DNA of 64,000 nt from Flavobacterium frigoris. Its GTDB lineage: Bacteria; Bacteroidota; Bacteroidia; Flavobacteriales; Flavobacteriaceae. The notes beneath the pieces were generated by a model, which was not told the origin of the DNA, made no database searches, and saw only the letters and a program-made list of their open reading frames with translations. A program made the translations under genes and the position numbers. The stretch lies in NCBI RefSeq assembly GCF_900111075.1, contig NZ_FOFZ01000002.1:310001-374000 (forward strand), written 5' to 3'. The number at the start of each line of letters is the position of its first letter. Positions within the stretch are counted from its first letter, which is position 1. Below, one piece after another: positions 8,432 to 17,426 of this stretch.

Positions 8432-8947
8432 ATGAAAAAAATATTTAAAATCGTACTTCCTCTGGTTTTTGTAAGCTTAATATCTTTAATGGGTTACAAG
8501 ATAGTTACTAAAATCAAACATAAAAAAGAGATCGCAGCAAACATAAAAACCATTCCTGCTTTTATATACCAAAATTTAAACGGAGAGTCTTTTTCTAATA
8601 AAAATTTAAAAACGGACACCCCTACTCTTTTTATTTATTTTAATAGTGAATGCGAATACTGTAATGAAGAAGCTCACATGATTGAGGAAAGTGTAGATAA
8701 ATTTAGACCGTACCAACTTGTTTTTGTTTCATTTGAGAAACCAGAACTGATAAAAACATTTGCTCAAAAACATAATCTTTTAAATTATGGTAACATTCAT
8801 TTTGTATGTGACTCTAAAGTTACTTTCGCTACTACCTTTGATGTTCAATCTTTGCCTTGTTTAGTTATATATGATAAACACCAACAACTCATTGAGAAGT
8901 TGAAAGGGCAAACTAAAGTAGAAACTATCTTAAAAAAACTACAATAA
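8432..8947 (+). CDS. Membrane-anchored thioredoxin/TlpA-like protein (171 aa)
   Basis: An N-terminal hydrophobic segment (about residues 5-25) puts the soluble domain in the periplasm. The thioredoxin fold shows in TLFIYFNSECEYCNEEA, with a CxxC active site (Cys-Glu-Tyr-Cys), and FDVQSLPCLVIYD, where the cis-proline position follows Leu and carries an extra Cys. It resembles the redoxin/TlpA group. It lies between the precursor and its exporter, so it plausibly sets the disulfide state of the two-cysteine peptide or of the C39 peptidase cysteine; that role is inferred from context. Confidence 0.8.
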   Translation: MKKIFKIVLPLVFVSLISLMGYKIVTKIKHKKEIAANIKTIPAFIYQNLNGESFSNKNLKTDTPTLFIYFNSECEYCNEEAHMIEESVDKFRPYQLVFVSFEKPELIKTFAQKHNLLNYGNIHFVCDSKVTFATTFDVQSLPCLVIYDKHQQLIEKLKGQTKVETILKKLQ

Positions 8948-9033
8948 AAATGATGAGATTCCTATTGGGTCGGTCTCGAGCAAAGCGAACAGGCGAAGCA
9001 ATGACAAAATGAAGCAATAGCAAACTAAGAATA

Positions 9034-11184
9034 ATGACTACAAAACATATCGAAAAAACCCATACACTACAGCTAGACCAATCTGATTGTGGTGTAGCCT
9101 GTTTATTGTCTCTTATAAAATTATATGGCGGTTTACAATCTATCGAAAAATTACGTGAATTAAGCGGAACGACTAAACAAGGCACAACCTTATTGGGCTT
9201 ATATCAAGTTGCCAATGAATTAGGATTTAATGCCGAGGGCTGCGAAGCAGATATACAAGCTTTAATTGATCACAAACAACCAGTAATTCTTCACGTAGTA
9301 ATAGAAGATAAACTACAACATTACGTGGTTTGTTATCACTATGATGACCAAAAAGGTTTCTTAATTGGCGATCCTGGTAAAGGAATTCATTATTTATCGA
9401 CAAATGAATTAGATGAAATTTGGGTTTCAAAAAGCTGTTTAACACTAGAACCCAATGATAACTTTGTAAAAGAAACTGAAGTCAAAAATGCGCAACAGAA
9501 GTGGTTTTTAGCATTACTAGAACCAGACTATAAATTACTGTGGATTAGTGTGCTACTTGGTGTGTTTGTGGCAGGTTTAGGAATGTCCATGTCTTTGTTT
9601 TCTCAAAAACTAATTGATGATATTTTACCGTCGCATAATATCAATAAACTAATCTCTGGAATTGTATTATTGGCTATATTGCTATTGGCACGAGTTGGAA
9701 TATCGGTATTACGAGAGTTTTTCCTGCTACAACAGTCTAAAGATTTCAATAATCGCATCAACAATCAGTTTTTTTCCTCTTTGCTTCATCTTCCAAAACC
9801 TTTTTTTGATACTCGAAAAATAGGAGAATTAGTTGCTCGACTAAATGACACACAAAGAGTTCAGAGAGTCATTAAAATGCTGGCAAGCAGCTTAGTAATT
9901 GATGTATTAGTTTCTATCATTTCGTTAGTTTTCTTGTTCGGTTACTCATGGAAATTAGGTTTAATTTCATTATTGACCATGCCTGTTTATTTTTATATTA
10001 TTTATAGAAGTAACAAAGCCATAATTGAAGCACAAAAATCAGTCATGCAAAGTTATGCATTTAACGAAAGCAATTATATCAATACGATTCAGGGAATTGC
10101 AACTATAAAGAACGATAACAAACAAGCCGTTTTTAGCAAAACCAATGAAATGATTTTCGAGAACTTTCAAGAAAAACTATTTCATTTAGGGAAAATAAAT
10201 ATTCGTCTTTCCTGGCAATCAGGACTGGCCAGTGTTTTCTTTTTGACAGGAGTTTTAATTTACACCTCTAGTCAAGTTTTCAACAAAGAAATTAAATTAG
10301 GGGAATTAATGGCAATTTTAGGGATCGTAGGTTCCTTATTACCATCAATTGCAAATCTAGCATTGATATCAATACCTATTAATGAAGCCAAAATTGCATT
10401 CAATAGAATGTTTGAATTTGCTTCTATCGAAAAAGAAAAAGAAGCAGGTTTTTCAATCGATGAAATCAAAAGTGTTTCATTAACAAATCTATCTTTTCGA
10501 TTCGCGGGACGAAGTGAATTATTTTCGAACGTTAATATTAAAATAGAAAAAGGAAAACTAACGGCAATTGTAGGAGAAAGCGGTAGTGGAAAAAGTACAA
10601 TTGGTCAAATACTACAGCGGTTTTATAATTTTGAAAAAGGAACTATTACAGTTAATAATACATACCAACTGTCAGAAATTGAATTACACAGCTATCGCAA
10701 ATTGATAGGCGTAGTTCCGCAAGAAATAATCATTTTCAATGGCAATGTAATTGATAATATTTTACTTGGAGCAACTGAAACGCCAGAAAACATAATTTCA
10801 TTCCTTACCGAATATGGTTTTGACACTTATTTTAACCAATTGCCACAGGGATTCGCAACGATAGTGGGAGAAGAAGGAATTAATTTATCAGGTGGACAAA
10901 AACAAATTATAGCTTTAGCTAGAGTATTATATAAAAAACCTCAGTTTCTAATTTTAGATGAAGCGACATCGGCAATGGATAGAAACACAGAGAATTTCTC
11001 TATGGCTTTATTAGACAAAATAAAACCCAACTGTGCTATTTTCTTCATTTCACATCGCTTGAATACCTTGAAAAAAATTGCAGACACTATATACGTTCTC
11101 GAAAATGGCACATTATCAACCACTGGGAATCATGAAGAGCTGATGGAAACTACTAATTTTTATAGTGAATATTGGCAAGAATAG
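9034..11184 (+). CDS. C39-peptidase-containing ABC exporter for double-glycine peptides (716 aa)
   Basis: Three-part protein. An N-terminal C39 cysteine peptidase (about 1-140) has C19 in DQSDCGVAC, H96 in QHYVV and D113 in IGDPGKG. A transmembrane ABC domain (about 165-450) follows. The nucleotide-binding domain (about 480-716) has Walker A GESGSGKST near 513-522, signature LSGGQ near 618, and Walker B LILDEATSAMD. Members cleave the leader after Gly-Gly and export the peptide using ATP. The obvious substrate is the 67-aa precursor in the same locus. No HlyD-type adaptor is adjacent, so the outer-membrane route is open. Confidence 0.95.
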   Translation: MTTKHIEKTHTLQLDQSDCGVACLLSLIKLYGGLQSIEKLRELSGTTKQGTTLLGLYQVANELGFNAEGCEADIQALIDHKQPVILHVVIEDKLQHYVVCYHYDDQKGFLIGDPGKGIHYLSTNELDEIWVSKSCLTLEPNDNFVKETEVKNAQQKWFLALLEPDYKLLWISVLLGVFVAGLGMSMSLFSQKLIDDILPSHNINKLISGIVLLAILLLARVGISVLREFFLLQQSKDFNNRINNQFFSSLLHLPKPFFDTRKIGELVARLNDTQRVQRVIKMLASSLVIDVLVSIISLVFLFGYSWKLGLISLLTMPVYFYIIYRSNKAIIEAQKSVMQSYAFNESNYINTIQGIATIKNDNKQAVFSKTNEMIFENFQEKLFHLGKINIRLSWQSGLASVFFLTGVLIYTSSQVFNKEIKLGELMAILGIVGSLLPSIANLALISIPINEAKIAFNRMFEFASIEKEKEAGFSIDEIKSVSLTNLSFRFAGRSELFSNVNIKIEKGKLTAIVGESGSGKSTIGQILQRFYNFEKGTITVNNTYQLSEIELHSYRKLIGVVPQEIIIFNGNVIDNILLGATETPENIISFLTEYGFDTYFNQLPQGFATIVGEEGINLSGGQKQIIALARVLYKKPQFLILDEATSAMDRNTENFSMALLDKIKPNCAIFFISHRLNTLKKIADTIYVLENGTLSTTGNHEELMETTNFYSEYWQE

Positions 11185-11328
11185 AATAACAAGTTGTGTA
11201 TTCTAAAAAATGCTGTTAAACTTGGCATTAAACATAATATAATGAGATATTCAAATCAACACGATCAATTGAGCAGTTGAAAGAAATGCACTTGGAGTCG
11301 ATTTAAAAGCTATTATGAAGTATTGCTC

Positions 11329-12567
11329 TTATTCTATCTCCATCATATCAATATGCCTATCGTGGTATCCTAATAAGTACAAAACACCATCTAAGCCTAA
11401 GCTGGAAATAGAACTTTCTGCGCTTTCTTTTACGGTTAGTTTTGCATGAAAAGCAATTCCTAAACCGGCTAAATTTAGCATAGGTAAATCGTTGGCACCA
11501 TCACCAACAGCAATCGTTTGATTAATGTGTATCCCTTCTCTTTCAGCTATCTCTTGCAAGTATTCGGCCTTCTTAGCGCCATCAACGATTTCGCCAAGAT
11601 ACTTACCGGTTAATTTACCATCTATAATTTCTAATTCATTGGCATGAACATAATCAATCCCCAATTCTTTTTGCAGGTATTTACCAAAGAAGGTAAATCC
11701 TCCTGATAAAATAGCGGTTTTATATCCGTAATATTTTAGCGCTTTCATCAAACGATGCGCTCCTTTGGTGATGGGTAAATTTTCAGCCACACCTTGCAGT
11801 ACTTCCTCACTTAAACCTTCTAACAAGGCCATGCGTTGTTTAAAGCTTTCTTTAAAATCAATTTCGCCATTCATCGCCGCTTCTGTAATCGCTCTTACCT
11901 GCTCTCCTACACCAGCTAGATCAGCTAATTCATCAATTACTTCGGTTTGAATCAGAGTCGAATCCATATCAAAACAAACCAAACGTCTGTTTCTTCTAAA
12001 CATATTGTCCTCTTGAAAAGAAATATCCACATCCATAGTTCTGGAGATTTCCATAAAACTAGCCGTCATTAAGGCCTTGTTTTCCATAATACCTGACACA
12101 GATAACTGCACACAAGAACGAGGATATTCTTCTTTAACAACAATAGAAGCTCTACTGGTTAATCTTTTTATGGAATCAATATTTAAATGTTGGTCGGACA
12201 TTATTTTAGTCACCGCAGCAATTTGTTTAGCAGCTAATTTTTCGCCTAGAATATTAATGATATAGCGTTGTTTGGATTGTGTTTTTACCCAGCTTTCGTA
12301 ATCTTCAATAGTAATAGGAACGAACTTTACTTTAATTCCTAATTCATATCCTTTAAACAACAAGTCTTTTAAGACTGGGGCAGAAGTAGAACCTGCTTCA
12401 ATTTCGAACAAAATCCCCAAAGAAAGTGTTTCGTGAATATCAGCCTGGCCAATGTCTAAAACAATCGCATTATAGTTAGCCAATACCGCTGTTAAGCCAG
12501 CTGTAACACCTGGTTTATCCTGCCCAGAAACTTTTAATAAAATAATCTCTTTGTCTTCTGTTGCCAT
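11329..12567 (-). CDS. serB: Phosphoserine phosphatase SerB with ACT-like N-terminus (412 aa)
   Basis: Catalyses the last step of serine synthesis, phosphoserine to serine. HAD motif I is VCFDMDSTLIQTEVIDELA, motif II-like SGGFTFFG, and motif III/IV VGDGANDLPML. The first ~190 residues look like two ACT-type regulatory domains (LKVSGQDKPGVTAGLTAVL at the start), as in long SerB forms. I chose the ATG at 12567 (MATEDKEIILL). The frame extends to an ATG at 12597, but those extra ten residues (MLLLNQYRYI) do not look like an ACT start. Downstream of clpX but separated from it by a terminator. Confidence 0.93.
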   Translation of the reverse strand: MATEDKEIILLKVSGQDKPGVTAGLTAVLANYNAIVLDIGQADIHETLSLGILFEIEAGSTSAPVLKDLLFKGYELGIKVKFVPITIEDYESWVKTQSKQRYIINILGEKLAAKQIAAVTKIMSDQHLNIDSIKRLTSRASIVVKEEYPRSCVQLSVSGIMENKALMTASFMEISRTMDVDISFQEDNMFRRNRRLVCFDMDSTLIQTEVIDELADLAGVGEQVRAITEAAMNGEIDFKESFKQRMALLEGLSEEVLQGVAENLPITKGAHRLMKALKYYGYKTAILSGGFTFFGKYLQKELGIDYVHANELEIIDGKLTGKYLGEIVDGAKKAEYLQEIAEREGIHINQTIAVGDGANDLPMLNLAGLGIAFHAKLTVKESAESSISSLGLDGVLYLLGYHDRHIDMMEIE

Positions 12568-12675
12568 TATATATCGATATTGATTTAGAAGTAACAAAAA
12601 TCGGTAATCTATTTGTTTATAAAAAAGAATCTTCTTTGTTTTTTATAACAATAACAAATACCTCAAAATACCCAC

Positions 12676-12706
12676 AAAAAAACCCGCTCAATTGAATGAA
12701 CGGGCT
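12676..12706 (-). terminator. Intrinsic terminator downstream of clpX
   Basis: On the minus strand a stem of CCCG/CGGG plus TGA/TCA with one mismatch (12683-12704) is followed by a run of seven T (plus-strand A at 12676-12682). It ends clpX transcription before serB. Confidence 0.75.
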
Positions 12707-12731
12707 AATGTTTTTGAGAAAAACGCAATTT

Positions 12732-13964
12732 CTATGATGCTATCTCTAATCGCTTCAACAAATTCTTATTTAAAGTTTCTGTTGCATAGTTCTTATCAAT
12801 TTCTAATACTTTAGTATCTGAACTTGGTAATTCATACATAGCATCTGTTAAGACCGCCTCGCATAACGAACGCAATCCACGAGCTCCTAATTTGTATTCT
12901 AATGCTTTATCAACAATAAAATCCAAAGCTTCGTCAGTGATTGAAAATTCAACCTCATCCATTAAAAACAATTTTTGATATTGTTTGATTAACGCATTTT
13001 TAGGTTGAGTCAAAATCGCACGAAGCGTTTCTCTGTCTAAAGGATCCATGTGTGTCAATACCGGCAAACGGCCAATAATTTCTGGAATCAATCCGAAATC
13101 TTTGATGTCTTTAGGTATAATGTATTGTAGTAAATTCTCTTTGTCAATATTGTCCACATTTTTTGATGTAGAATATCCAACAGCTTGACGATTCAATCTT
13201 TTAGAAATAATTCTTTCGATTCCGTCAAAAGCACCACCGGCGATAAACAAGATATTCTGAGTATTTACCTCAACAAATTTTTGGTCTGGGTGCTTACGTC
13301 CTCCTTTAGGTGGCACGTTTACAACTGTTCCTTCTAATAGTTTCAACAATGCTTGTTGTACTCCTTCACCAGAAACGTCACGTGTAATAGACGGGTTGTC
13401 ACTCTTACGGGCGATTTTGTCTATTTCATCAATAAAAACGATTCCGCGCTCTGCTTTGGCAACATCATAATCAGCAGCTTGTAGCAAACGTGTCAAGATA
13501 CTCTCAACGTCTTCTCCTACATAACCTGCTTCTGTCAATACAGTCGCATCAACAATGGCCAAAGGAACGTCAAGCATTTTTGCAATTGTTTTTGCAACCA
13601 ATGTTTTACCAGTTCCAGTTTGTCCTACCATGATGATATTACTTTTTTCAATCTCTACCTCATCGTCTTGCTGCTGTTGCATTAAACGTTTGTAGTGATT
13701 GTAAACCGCAACCGACATTACTTTTTTAGTTTGATCTTGCCCGATTACATATTGATCTAAGAACGCTCTAATTTCCTTTGGTTTCTTTAAAATAAGATCC
13801 CCAGCTAATTTTGAACTTCCACTAGATTTCAATTCTTCTAAAACAATTCCATGTGCCTGCTCAATACATTTATCGCATATGTGCGCATCAATTCCAGCAA
13901 TCAATAAATTGGTGTCTGGTTTTTTCCTTCCGCAAAATGAGCATTCTAATTTTTCTTTCGCCAT
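12732..13964 (-). CDS. clpX: ATP-dependent Clp protease ATP-binding subunit ClpX (410 aa)
   Basis: The N-terminal zinc-binding domain has C8, C11, C30 and C33. The AAA+ module has Walker A GQTGTGKT (about 114-121), Walker [15 protein letters not shown] and the RGLRSLCE sensor-2 region. The family unfolds proteins and feeds them to ClpP. The docking-loop position that reads IGF in E. coli appears here as VGY (in [10 protein letters not shown]), by eye only. It starts 71 nt after the clpP stop on the same strand. Confidence 0.97.
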   Translation of the reverse strand: MAKEKLECSFCGRKKPDTNLLIAGIDAHICDKCIEQAHGIVLEELKSSGSSKLAGDLILKKPKEIRAFLDQYVIGQDQTKKVMSVAVYNHYKRLMQQQQDDEVEIEKSNIIMVGQTGTGKTLVAKTIAKMLDVPLAIVDATVLTEAGYVGEDVESILTRLLQAADYDVAKAERGIVFIDEIDKIARKSDNPSITRDVSGEGVQQALLKLLEGTVVNVPPKGGRKHPDQKFVEVNTQNILFIAGGAFDGIERIISKRLNRQAVGYSTSKNVDNIDKENLLQYIIPKDIKDFGLIPEIIGRLPVLTHMDPLDRETLRAILTQPKNALIKQYQKLFLMDEVEFSITDEALDFIVDKALEYKLGARGLRSLCEAVLTDAMYELPSSDTKVLEIDKNYATETLNKNLLKRLEIAS

Positions 13965-14035
13965 CTTTTATAGTTTTCAGTCTCGGCCAACAGTCACAGT
14001 ACTCAATACTGCGACTGCAAACTGCCTACTGATTT

Positions 14036-14710
14036 TTATCCTCTTCTTAAAACTTCATCAATCATTCCGTATTCTTTTGCTTCATCAGCAATCATCCAAT
14101 AGTCACGTTCGCTATCGTTATGCACTTTGTCAAATGTTTGTCCTGAGTGGTGAGAGATAATTTTATACAACTCATCTTTCAGTTTCAACATTTCTCTTAA
14201 GTTGATCTCCATATCAGTCGCAACACCTTGTGCTCCTCCTGATGGTTGGTGAATCATTACTCTTGAATGTGGCAATGCTGAACGTTTTCCCTCTGCACCT
14301 GCACATAACAGTACTGCTCCCATAGAAGCTGCCATACCTGTACAAATTGTAGCAACGTCTGGCTTGATGTATTGCATCGTGTCATAAATTCCTAATCCTG
14401 CATAAACACTTCCTCCAGGAGAATTCAAATAAATTTGAATGTCCTTAGAAGCATCAGCGCTTTCTAAGAATAATAATTGTGCTTGAACGATATTTGCAAT
14501 TTGGTCATCGATTCCTGTTCCTAGGAAAATAATTCTGTCCATCATTAATCTCGAGAAAACATCTAATTGAGAGATATTCAATTGACGCTCTTCGATGATA
14601 TATGGAGTCATATTAGTAGGGTTCATTGCTGCAACGATTTTATCGTAGTACATAGCATTTACTCCTTGGTGCTTTGTAGCAAACTTTTTAAATTCTTTAC
14701 CGTAGTTCAT
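14036..14710 (-). CDS. clpP: ATP-dependent Clp protease proteolytic subunit ClpP (224 aa)
   Basis: Catalytic triad visible: S129 in GMAASMG, H154 in MIHQPSGG and D203 in ERDYWM. NSPGGSVYAG is the typical handle region. The N-terminal ~35 residues would be the propeptide removed on assembly of the tetradecamer. Works with ClpX, encoded next. A possible own promoter on the minus strand (TTG, 21 nt, GACCTTTG, one mismatch in the -7 box) lies just upstream, so clpP-clpX may be transcribed separately from tig. Confidence 0.97.
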   Translation of the reverse strand: MNYGKEFKKFATKHQGVNAMYYDKIVAAMNPTNMTPYIIEERQLNISQLDVFSRLMMDRIIFLGTGIDDQIANIVQAQLLFLESADASKDIQIYLNSPGGSVYAGLGIYDTMQYIKPDVATICTGMAASMGAVLLCAGAEGKRSALPHSRVMIHQPSGGAQGVATDMEINLREMLKLKDELYKIISHHSGQTFDKVHNDSERDYWMIADEAKEYGMIDEVLRRG

Positions 14711-14803
14711 ATTTTATTTGTTCTAAGTTTTACGTTATATCTGTAGCCTTCTTTAATGCAAAGGTCATACCTCTTTATAAATGATGTCAAACTGTCTTAT
14801 TTT

Positions 14804-14945
14804 TAGCCCAGGTAGCAGTGAAAAGCTTTTTGAATTCCGGTTTTTAGTTTTTTTATTCTTGTAAAGCGACCAAAGGAAGCTCTTGCAAGAATTTTAAAAA
14901 ACTAAAGCGGAAGAAAAAACTTGTAACGCATAACTGGATTAGCTC
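14804..14945 (+). repeat. Structured intergenic repeat, copy C (diverged)
   Basis: Most of the 310-base gap between clpP and tig. It begins AGCCCAGGTAGCAGTG and ends near TAACGCATAACTGGATTAGC, with internal arms TTTTTAGTTTTTTT/AAAAAACTAAA and TTCTTG/CAAGAA that can fold into a long hairpin around GCGACCAAAGGAAGC. The order of short blocks matches copies A (44612-44716) and B (16489-16627). Confidence 0.6.
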
Positions 14946-14962
14946 CTCAAATTAATTGAAAC

Positions 14963-14997
14963 AAAAGAGCGCCAAAAAGAATTTTCCTTTGACGCTC
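14963..14997 (-). terminator. Probable terminator downstream of tig
   Basis: The stem GAGCG..CAAA/TTTG..CGCTC, with a C-A mismatch (14967-14997), lies just past the tig stop on the minus strand and is followed by a T-rich stretch. Confidence 0.6.
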
Positions 14998-15020
14998 AAA
15001 TATACTTAATTTTTTAGAAA

Positions 15021-16346
15021 TTATTCTCCGTAAGACGCAGCAATAAATTCGTCGTAAGTAACTTCTTTAGTTGTTGGATTTGCTTTTTCTTTAAACAATT
15101 CTAACAATTTCTCAGCTACAACTTGATCAGAAAGTCTTTTTACTTCGTCTTGGTTAGACAATACTCTTGCAACAATTCCTTGAACTTCTTCGTCCGTAGG
15201 ATTTGTTTGTCCGTATTGTGCCATTTGTTGACGGATATTTTTTGTAGTGAAAGTTTTCAAGTCTTCAAAAGTGATTTTGATATCAGATTGAGCCATTGCT
15301 CTACCTTCGATCAATTGAAAACGCAATCCTTTTTCAGAACGTGCATATTCAACCTCAGCTTCTTCAGGAGACAATTTTTTCTCTCCTACAGTTTGCAACC
15401 ATTTTTTAAGAAATTCAGCTGGTAAATCGAATTTTGTGCTATCGATTAAAAACTCAGTAACATCTCCTAATAATTTTTGGTCTGCTTGCGTTGCAAATTG
15501 AGCTTCAGCATCTTCTTTGATCTTCGCTTTCAATTCGTCAAGAGAAGCTACTGCTCCTTCTCCGAAAAGCTTATCAAACAACTCTTGGTTTAATTCAGCC
15601 AATTCCGTTGTATTGATCGCTTCGATTCTAAAATCTACATCTACAGCAAGTGTGTGAACGTCATCATGACCTACTTTCATCACGTCCATCAATTGATGAG
15701 CATCTTCAAATAAACCGTTAGTGTTTACAGTAACAACGTCACCTACTTTTTTACCGATGAATTTATCAGCAGTCGCTTTGTCTTTGAAAATATCCAAAGA
15801 AACAGTCGTTCCACTATTGATTCCTTTTTCTTCGTTTAAGAAAGTTCCAGTTAAATCAGAACCTGCTACAACCACTTCTTGAGGAACTGCAGTACCAAAT
15901 TGTTTTTGGATACGCTCCACTTGACCGTCGATTAATTTAGCATCCGCAGAAACTACATATTTCACGATGTCGTTTTTAGCCTCTAAGTCTAAAGTGAAAT
16001 CAGGAACTAATCCAATTTCGTACTCAAAAACCAATTCTTCCCCATCCCAAGAAAAATCTTCGTTTACTTTAGGAAGCGGAGTCCCTAGAAGGTTTAATCT
16101 TTCAGCTTGTAAAAAACGCTCTAAAGCTAAATCAACCACTTTAGTCACTTCTTCTACTTTTATCGCTTTACCGTATTGTTTTTCAACAAGATCTTTAGGC
16201 ACAGCCCCTTTTCTAAATCCTTTAACGGTAGCCAAAGGCATTTTTTCGTTTATTCTTTTTGCTACTTGACCTTTGTAATCCATGTGCACAACTGTTATTA
16301 CAATCGTCTCGTTTACAGCGTCTGTTGCTACTCTTTTGATATCCAT
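15021..16346 (-). CDS. tig: Trigger factor (441 aa)
   Basis: Ribosome-associated chaperone. The N-terminal ribosome-binding domain carries the loop KGFRKGAVPKDLV (family signature GFRxGxxP) at about residues 42-55. The middle region (about 145-240) corresponds to the PPIase domain but is divergent, and the C-terminal helical chaperone arms follow. Only about 20% of the middle domain looks like canonical FKBP, which seems common in Bacteroidota. First gene of the tig, clpP, clpX order; the promoter is at 16381-16411. Confidence 0.93.
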   Translation of the reverse strand: MDIKRVATDAVNETIVITVVHMDYKGQVAKRINEKMPLATVKGFRKGAVPKDLVEKQYGKAIKVEEVTKVVDLALERFLQAERLNLLGTPLPKVNEDFSWDGEELVFEYEIGLVPDFTLDLEAKNDIVKYVVSADAKLIDGQVERIQKQFGTAVPQEVVVAGSDLTGTFLNEEKGINSGTTVSLDIFKDKATADKFIGKKVGDVVTVNTNGLFEDAHQLMDVMKVGHDDVHTLAVDVDFRIEAINTTELAELNQELFDKLFGEGAVASLDELKAKIKEDAEAQFATQADQKLLGDVTEFLIDSTKFDLPAEFLKKWLQTVGEKKLSPEEAEVEYARSEKGLRFQLIEGRAMAQSDIKITFEDLKTFTTKNIRQQMAQYGQTNPTDEEVQGIVARVLSNQDEVKRLSDQVVAEKLLELFKEKANPTTKEVTYDEFIAASYGE

Positions 16347-16380
16347 CTTGTTCTTTACTTTACATTATAAATTCAGAGTG

Positions 16381-16411
16381 CAAAATTATAAAATTTTTTG
16401 AAGCCAAACAA
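16381..16411 (-). promoter_or_regulatory. Predicted tig promoter
   Basis: On the minus strand TTG (16411-16409), 20-nt spacer, TAATTTTG (16388-16381). The tig start codon is 35 nt downstream. Confidence 0.65.
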
Positions 16412-16488
16412 GCTTTTTACCGCCGAACCTTCAGTGCGAATTTTCATGGTGTTTTACCCTTTAAAACCAAGGGTGTTTTGCTTGTTTT

Positions 16489-16627
16489 GGGCGTGCCCTC
16501 GTTGCAGTACGACTAGCGGTAACGACAAGTTTATAATGCAACGAGGTCAGGCTGTTCGTTGCAATCTTTTTTATCATTCTGCTATCGCTCCATGCTATAA
16601 AAGGATTTCCACTGCCATCCTTCACGC
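16489..16627 (-). repeat. Structured intergenic repeat, copy B
   Basis: Read on the minus strand: GCGTGAAGGATGGCAG, then GGAAATCC, ATGGAGCGATAGC, AAGATTGCAACG, and a final GGGCACGCCC. Copy A at 44612-44716 has the same blocks in the same order. The ends GCGTG and CACGC are complementary, so the whole element can fold back. Copy B carries an enlarged terminal hairpin. It fills most of the 419-base gap between tig and the DUF3024 gene; the rest holds the tig promoter and a -7-like TACATTTG at 16684-16691. Confidence 0.8.
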
Positions 16628-16765
16628 GACACAAAATTGAAAATATTAAACGAAAGAGCTTTTTTTTGAAATACAATATTTTATACATTTGGAGTAAAAA
16701 TCAGCAACCACAAAACCAACTGTACAACTAACAAAAGGGTAAGTGAAATTTATAAAACAATAAAT

Positions 16766-17107
16766 ATGAAATACGAAATAGCTAGTATCGAGATAGAAGA
16801 AATTGAAAATTACTTATCCTACATTCGTCCTAACGAAGAAATGAGATCTCAAATCGATATTGGATACCGAATTGAAAAACAAAGTGTGTTCATCTTCGAA
16901 ATTAGACCCGATTGGATGGATCCTAAAAAGAAAATTGAAAGAGACATTGCCAAAGCCACCTATGTCCAAAAAGATGACCAATGGAAAGTGTTTTGGCAGA
17001 AATCCGATTTAAAATGGCATGCCTATAAACCGCAACCAATCACAAAACATTTATTAGACTTCATTCGATTAATCGAGAAAGATGAGTATAGTTGTTTTTG
17101 GGGATAG
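16766..17107 (+). CDS. DUF3024 family protein (113 aa)
   Basis: Small soluble protein. The pattern VFIFEIRPDWMDP, then IAKATYVQKDDQWKVFWQKSDLKWHAYKP is typical of DUF3024, whose function is unknown. The length matches the family. A possible -7 box TACATTTG at 16684-16691 has a TTG 15 nt upstream, shorter than usual, which would leave a leader of about 70 nt. It stands alone between repeat-containing spacers, so context gives no functional clue. Confidence 0.8.
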   Translation: MKYEIASIEIEEIENYLSYIRPNEEMRSQIDIGYRIEKQSVFIFEIRPDWMDPKKKIERDIAKATYVQKDDQWKVFWQKSDLKWHAYKPQPITKHLLDFIRLIEKDEYSCFWG

Positions 17108-17178
17108 CTCCTTTCTCAAATACGAAGCTAATGCAATCATTAAGATTGATTAACAACTTTGATATATTGAACCTCACG

Positions 17179-17325
17179 TGATGCAGCAGCCGTGATTGCG
17201 TCCTGCGTCGCAATGACAACAACCACAAACAAAGTCATTGCGAGGAACGAAGCAAACACACAATACAAAGCTACTTAACAAGTCGTGACACAGCAGCCGT
17301 GATGGCGCACGTTCGTCGCAATGAC
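17179..17325. repeat. Cluster of GTCATTGC-type intergenic repeats
   Basis: Two related ~40-bp units start GTGATGCAGCAGCCGTGAT (17179-17217) and GTGACACAGCAGCCGTGAT (17285-17325), both ending GTCGCAATGAC. Between them GTCATTGCGAGGAACGAAGC (17234-17253) lies in the opposite sense. They fill the 319-base gap between the DUF3024 and MFS genes. Such GTCATTGCGAGGAACGAAGCAA blocks are familiar dispersed elements in flavobacterial genomes. Confidence 0.7.
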
Positions 17326-17378
17326 CTACTAAACACCAAAAGAATATTAAATAAAAGTTTCAATCCTAAATAATGCTT

Positions 17379-17410
17379 TAATTTTGCGATCCACAGCTAC
17401 AAAGTAGCTG
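17379..17410 (+). promoter_or_regulatory. Possible -7 box and leader hairpin of the MFS gene
   Basis: TAATTTTG (17379-17386), without a TTG at -33, is followed by the perfect 7-bp hairpin CAGCTAC-AAA-GTAGCTG (17394-17410). The hairpin ends 16 nt before the start codon, close enough to affect translation. Confidence 0.4.
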
Positions 17411-17426
17411 CCAAAATAAAAACACA

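Noticed and set aside
8948..9033. Short ATG-started frame before the exporter gene
   Set aside because: It would encode only about 20 residues with no coding character; the stretch resembles a degraded dispersed repeat.
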